Shown one piece after another: positions 50,158 through 52,630 of a DNA stretch of 52,630 nucleotides. The first letter of the stretch is position 1, and every line of letters starts with the position of its first letter. The DNA comes from Parabacteroides distasonis (lineage in GTDB: Bacteria; Bacteroidota; Bacteroidia; Bacteroidales; Tannerellaceae), in contig JAFBIR010000020.1 of the NCBI GenBank assembly GCA_021531385.1, positions 1-52,630 on the forward strand, written 5' to 3'. The position numbers and the translations under genes were made by a program. The notes beneath the pieces are model-generated. The model worked only from the letters and a program-made list of their open reading frames with translations, made no database searches and was not told the DNA's origin.

Positions 50158-51072
50158 CTAAAGCGTCAGGCGCAGCCCCTCATAACCCAAGATTGTGCCG
50201 GGGAAAAGGCTGTCGGCCTCCTGCTTCAACGCGTCCAGCTCTTCGTAGCGGGCGGAATAGTGGCCAATCACTAACCGCTTCACCTGCGCCTCCTTGGCGA
50301 TCTGGGCGGCCTGTCGGGCGGTGCTGTGAAACGTCTCTTTGGCGCGGGCGGCATCGCATTCCGCGAATGTGGCCTCGTGATAGAGCAAATCTACCCCCTC
50401 GATGTGGGGAATCAGCGAGGGCTGGAAAGCGGTGTCCGAACAGTAGGCATAGCGCTTGGGCGGCGCGGCCGGACGGGTCAGTCGGCTGTTGGGAATCACC
50501 TCGCCCTCTGGTGTCACGAAGTCGGCTCCCTCCTTGATCCGTGGCATCATGGCGACCGGCACCTGGTAGAAATCGGTCATCTCGCGCAGGATGTGGGGCG
50601 CCTTCGGCTTCTCGGCGAAAAGGTAGCCACAGCAGGGAATGCGATGCTTCAGCGGTAGGGAATAGACCTTCAGCGAGCGATCCTCCATAACCAATTGATG
50701 CTGAGTGGGGTCGATCGGGTTGAAACGTACCTCAAAGGGCAAGCCCTTGCAGAAGAGGTCGAGCAGGGGCCGCATGAAATCTTCCACGGCAGCCGGCCCA
50801 TGAATCACCAATTCGCCCAATCGTCCCAACATGCCCAACGTGGAGACCAAGCCCGGAAGCCCAAAGCAATGATCGCCGTGCAGATGAGAGATAAAGATAT
50901 GGTTCAGCCGGCTGAACTTGATATGCTGATGGCGCATCTGCACCTGCGTGCCCTCTCCGCAATCAATCATATACAGCTTATCTCGCAAGTCGATCACCTG
51001 CGAGGAGGCCAAGTGGCGGGTGGTCGGTAGGGCCGATCCGCATCCCAATATCGTAACGTCAAAGTCTGCCAT
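50158..51072 (-). CDS. rnz: Ribonuclease Z
   Basis: This 304-residue metallo-beta-lactamase-fold nuclease matures tRNA 3' ends; the tRNA-Leu in this window lacks an encoded CCA, so it needs such processing. Signatures: ILGCGSALPTTRHLASSQ at the N-terminus, the zinc motif SHLHGDHCFGLPG, PLKHRIPCCGY, RYAYCSDTAF, LLYHEATFAE, and a late HYSARY. Length is standard. The open frame extends to 51228, but family homology begins at MADFDVTILG (51072), and the -7 elements lie in the extension. Confidence 0.96.
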   Translation of the reverse strand: MADFDVTILGCGSALPTTRHLASSQVIDLRDKLYMIDCGEGTQVQMRHQHIKFSRLNHIFISHLHGDHCFGLPGLVSTLGMLGRLGELVIHGPAAVEDFMRPLLDLFCKGLPFEVRFNPIDPTQHQLVMEDRSLKVYSLPLKHRIPCCGYLFAEKPKAPHILREMTDFYQVPVAMMPRIKEGADFVTPEGEVIPNSRLTRPAAPPKRYAYCSDTAFQPSLIPHIEGVDLLYHEATFAECDAARAKETFHSTARQAAQIAKEAQVKRLVIGHYSARYEELDALKQEADSLFPGTILGYEGLRLTL

Positions 51073-51107
51073 GACTATATTATATATAGGTATAGTTGTT
51101 GTGACAA

Positions 51108-51137
51108 CAAAGATAATGTAAACCGAAAGCAAAGATA
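51108..51137 (-). promoter_or_regulatory. Two tandem -7 elements upstream of rnz
   Basis: TATCTTTG occurs on the minus strand at 51115-51108 and again at 51137-51130. Either could serve rnz (ATG 51072). Neither has a perfect -33 TTTG at 19-21 nt. Confidence 0.55.
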
Positions 51138-51276
51138 GTGCAAAAAAGAACTTGCTCTGTGAAAAATCATGAAAAGAAGCAGGCGTTACTTGGGCAGCTA
51201 AATTGGATTCCCTATTTTTGTTAGACAATCTAAGCCTTAACTCACTTTTTCTTTTTGTTTAAAACGGTTAAATGTC

Positions 51277-51306
51277 GAGACGGCCCAGCGCGAGCTTCGC
51301 CGTCTC
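51277..51306. repeat. Perfect 8-bp inverted repeat (GAGACGGC/GCCGTCTC)
   Basis: GAGACGGC (51277-51284) and GCCGTCTC (51299-51306) flank a GC-rich 14-nt loop. No poly-T follows, so it is not a clear terminator. The GAGACG arm recalls the palindromes at 30394 and 52038. It marks the start of about 1.3 kb of gene-free repeats. Confidence 0.75.
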
Positions 51307-51344
51307 ACTTATTTTAAGCTTTCCGCCAACCCGTCCAAAAATGT

Positions 51345-51464
51345 TGCCCATGGTTCGAAAAAATCACGAGCAATGTTTTGAATAACTACGAGCAATGGTT
51401 GAAAAAACTACGGGCAATGTTTTTTGAAACGATGAGCTATGTTTTTTGAAACTATGGGCAATAG
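51345..51464. repeat. 22-bp tandem repeat, five units plus a partial
   Basis: Units start at 51345 (degenerate), 51367, 51389, 51411 and 51433, with a partial at 51455, all exactly 22 bp apart. The consensus is roughly CGRGCAATGKTTTTTGAAAC followed by TA. No stable fold or coding sense is seen. Confidence 0.85.
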
Positions 51465-51495
51465 AATTTGCGTTTATCAGCCATCCTTTTTATCG

Positions 51496-51561
51496 CTCCA
51501 GTTAGGGAAAAATTTTTCTCCAGCTGGAGAAAAATTTCTGTCTAATTAGAGGTAGAGCCGT
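51496..51561. repeat. 22-bp repeat, two full units and one degenerate, forming a 28-bp palindrome
   Basis: Units start at 51496 (CTCCAGTTAGGGAAAAATTT..) and 51518 (CTCCAGCTGGAGAAAAATTT..), with a diverged third at 51540. Within them 51510-51537 is a perfect 28-bp palindrome with arms AAATTTTTCTCCAG and CTGGAGAAAAATTT. The units resemble the 31620-31685 array. Confidence 0.8.
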
Positions 51562-51574
51562 TGCGTGCAACGGC
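51557..51574. repeat. Inverted repeat GCCGTTGC-GT-GCAACGGC
   Basis: An 8-bp perfect inverted repeat with a 2-nt centre, directly after the 22-bp units. No poly-T. Significance unknown. Confidence 0.6.
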
Positions 51575-51656
51575 TGCAATGCCCTCTTGCGGAGCCTGTC
51601 GTTCTCCCAGCTCTTAAACGAATTTTAAGCCTTCGGCGATGTCGCCAAAAAACCAT

Positions 51657-51789
51657 CACGGAGGAAAAAAAATCTCACCGTGAAGTGAAGGGTGTTCGCT
51701 CCACGAAGAAAAAAAATTTCCATCGTGATGTGATTTTTCCCGCTCCGTGACGTGATTTTTTTTTCATCGTGATGCGCCAAAAAAGGTAG
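51657..51789. repeat. 22-bp tandem repeat with alternating orientation of A/T tracts
   Basis: Six units start at 51657, 51679, 51702, 51724, 51746 and 51768 (one spacing of 23, the rest 22). Units start with CACGRAG or CGTGANG and carry an A8 or T5-T9 tract. CGTGATGTGATTTTT (51724), CGTGACGTGATTTTTTTT (51746) and CGTGATGCG (51768) show the phase most clearly. Not coding. Confidence 0.78.
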
Positions 51790-51822
51790 TTTGGGGGCCT
51801 TTTCGTGCATGACGGGTAGTTT

Positions 51823-52031
51823 CGACCCTGAAAGGGTCGCACCTTGTTAACCGCTTGTCGAAGACGGGCGGGTCGCATGAAAGCCACCTCTTCTCGTCCG
51901 ACCCTGAAAGGGTCGCACCTGTTTACACCGTGTGGTTCGACCCCGTTAGGGTCGTGGGTTGGGAGGGTAGGTCCGCTCAATCCGCACATCTGGCGATATG
52001 CGGTTATCGAAGGTTAGACCCCGTTGGGGTC
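51823..52031. repeat. Array of CGACCC...GGGTCG hairpins at about 36-40-bp steps
   Basis: CGACCCTGAAAGGGTCG occurs at 51823 and 51899, CGACCCCGTTAGGGTCG at 51938, GACCCCGTTGGGGTC at 52017, and a degenerate 17-mer at 51859. Each is a 6-7-bp stem with a short loop, often followed by CACC. Steps are 36, 40, 39 and 79 (two steps). Confidence 0.85.
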
Positions 52032-52037
52032 ATCATC

Positions 52038-52066
52038 GTGGAGACGCGCCAATGGCACGTCTCTAC
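52038..52066. repeat. GTRGAGACG-type hairpin related to the element at 30394
   Basis: GTGGAGACGCGCC pairs with GGCACGTCTCTAC around AAT. The two non-Watson-Crick positions are G-U type, suggesting a conserved RNA or cruciform structure. It shares the GTAGAGACG arm with the palindrome at 30394-30421. Confidence 0.8.
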
Positions 52067-52266
52067 GGTCAATGCTAATGTCAAGCCCTTGTCATTAGTA
52101 ATGACCAACGCTGAAGATTACTAATGTATAACCCTCCTTCTTGTGCGCGTACGCACGTACATATATATTATATGGCGCAATCAATTGGAAAAATTGCTTT
52201 ATGTGAATGGGAAGAATGGGGGCGAAAAATGGGAAAAGACTGCTCCATTTAATTGCGCAGTCTGCC

Positions 52267-52507
52267 CGTGGAACATTCCGTGGAACATCGGAAAAAGGGG
52301 CGTGGAACATAGTGTTCCACGGAATTTCGTTGCGCAGTCCGATTTTGTTAATCGGTTGATAATCATTGTGGAACATAAAATGGCATTCCGTGGAACATTT
52401 GTGGAACACTGCTCAACAAAAAGGCAATGTAGCGTATAATGGCGCAAAAGGGGCTAAAACTGCCTTTTATTGCGCATTTTAGGAAGCATTGTGCAAAATG
52501 TTCCACG
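52267..52507. repeat. Cluster of CGTGGAACA boxes in both orientations
   Basis: CGTGGAACA or its complement starts at 52267, 52279, 52301, 52313 (reverse), 52389 and 52499 (reverse); TGTGGAACA occurs at 52367 and 52400. Steps are 12, 22, 12, then 22 and 11, so most boxes are on one face of the helix. The region is otherwise AT-rich and gene-free. Confidence 0.8.
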
Positions 52508-52583
52508 GGGAATAATCCTCGTAAACGCTTGATATTCTGTTTGATTTGGAAATTGGGAAGGAGCGGACTGCTCAACAAAAAGG
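52409..52583. repeat. 16-bp direct repeat pair CTGCTCAACAAAAAGG
   Basis: Exact copies at 52409-52424 and 52568-52583, 159 bp apart. They flank the last CGTGGAACA box and could mark ends of a small inserted element. No gene lies between them. Confidence 0.7.
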
Positions 52584-52588
52584 TTCCT

Positions 52589-52608
52589 TACTTTTGAGCA
52601 CAAAGGTA
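52589..52608. promoter_or_regulatory. Facing -7 promoter elements at the window edge
   Basis: TACTTTTG (52589-52596, plus strand) and TACCTTTG (52608-52601, minus strand) both match TAnnTTTG. The plus one may serve a gene beyond the window. The minus one would transcribe into the repeat region, which could then give a noncoding RNA. Confidence 0.4.
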
Positions 52609-52630
52609 CGCGTATTTTCCTAATCACCAA

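Noticed and set aside
52143-52439. 98-residue plus and 82-104-residue minus open frames near the window end
   Set aside because: They are built from the CGTGGAACA repeats (runs of VEHSVPRN or CSTNVPRN); no promoter-start pairing.
52267-52507. parS centromere
   Set aside because: Only half-sites are present; no TGTTNCACGTGNAACA palindrome can be found. Kept as an unexplained box cluster.

Overview
The window looks like a chromosomal segment of a Bacteroidales bacterium, most like Parabacteroides/Tannerellaceae. The evidence is a SusC/SusD pair, a DUF3316-type protein, a C10 (SpeB-like) peptidase with a type IX secretion (T9SS)-like C-terminal domain, a Bacteroidetes-type ParC, and many promoters of the TTTG-N19/20-TAnnTTTG class. 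The genus is inferred from style and not proven.

Layout. 1-7.4 kb: a 21-bp operator-like repeat, a RelB/YafQ-type toxin-antitoxin pair, then an AT-richer polysaccharide operon (flippase, UDP-galactopyranose mutase, three GT2 glycosyltransferases, one GT11 fucosyltransferase). 7.5-8.5 kb: an Rpn-family PD-(D/E)XK nuclease. 8.6-19.8 kb: one tightly packed run of eight genes, made of a large TPR protein, an outer-membrane beta-barrel, a membrane histidine-kinase-like protein lacking the phospho-accepting His, a soluble canonical histidine kinase, a response regulator with a PP2C/SpoIIE phosphatase output, then ribF, an ArgE-like M20 deacylase and a second flippase. 20-23 kb: the C10 peptidase, a 42-bp tandem repeat and a small AraC-type regulator. 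23-25.2 kb (minus strand): thiS-thiG-thiH.

25.3-31.4 kb: a carboxylesterase, parC, a DUF3316-like protein and an S41 lipoprotein peptidase, followed by tRNA-Leu(UAG) at 31.5 kb. 31.7-36.3 kb: an M16 peptidase (minus strand), an M28 lipoprotein peptidase, a CBS-less arabinose-5-phosphate isomerase and a PfkB kinase. 36.4-45 kb: a DEAD-box helicase, SusC/SusD, a 41-42-bp repeat array and a second M28 peptidase. 45-51 kb (minus strand): a HigBA-type toxin-antitoxin pair, the rplM-rpsI-rpsB-tsf translation operon, a PorT-like barrel, a tiny protein that is almost only a T9SS-like C-terminal domain, and RNase Z. 51.1-52.6 kb holds no credible gene and is a mosaic of short tandem repeats and palindromes.

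Main themes. (1) The 8.6-16.6 kb block looks like a complete envelope-to-cytoplasm signalling unit, TPR/barrel to pseudokinase to kinase to REC-phosphatase. I do not recognise it as a described system. (2) Most intergenic repeat arrays in the window have periods of 21, 22 or 41-42 bp, close to two or four DNA helical turns. They recur at 0.15, 22.1, 31.6, 43.2 and 51.3-52.5 kb and resemble in style the tandem-repeat-built BrickBuilt MITEs reported in Porphyromonas gingivalis. (3) Peptide handling is prominent (C10, S41, M16, two M28 and one M20 enzyme, plus a SusCD pair next to an M28 peptidase).
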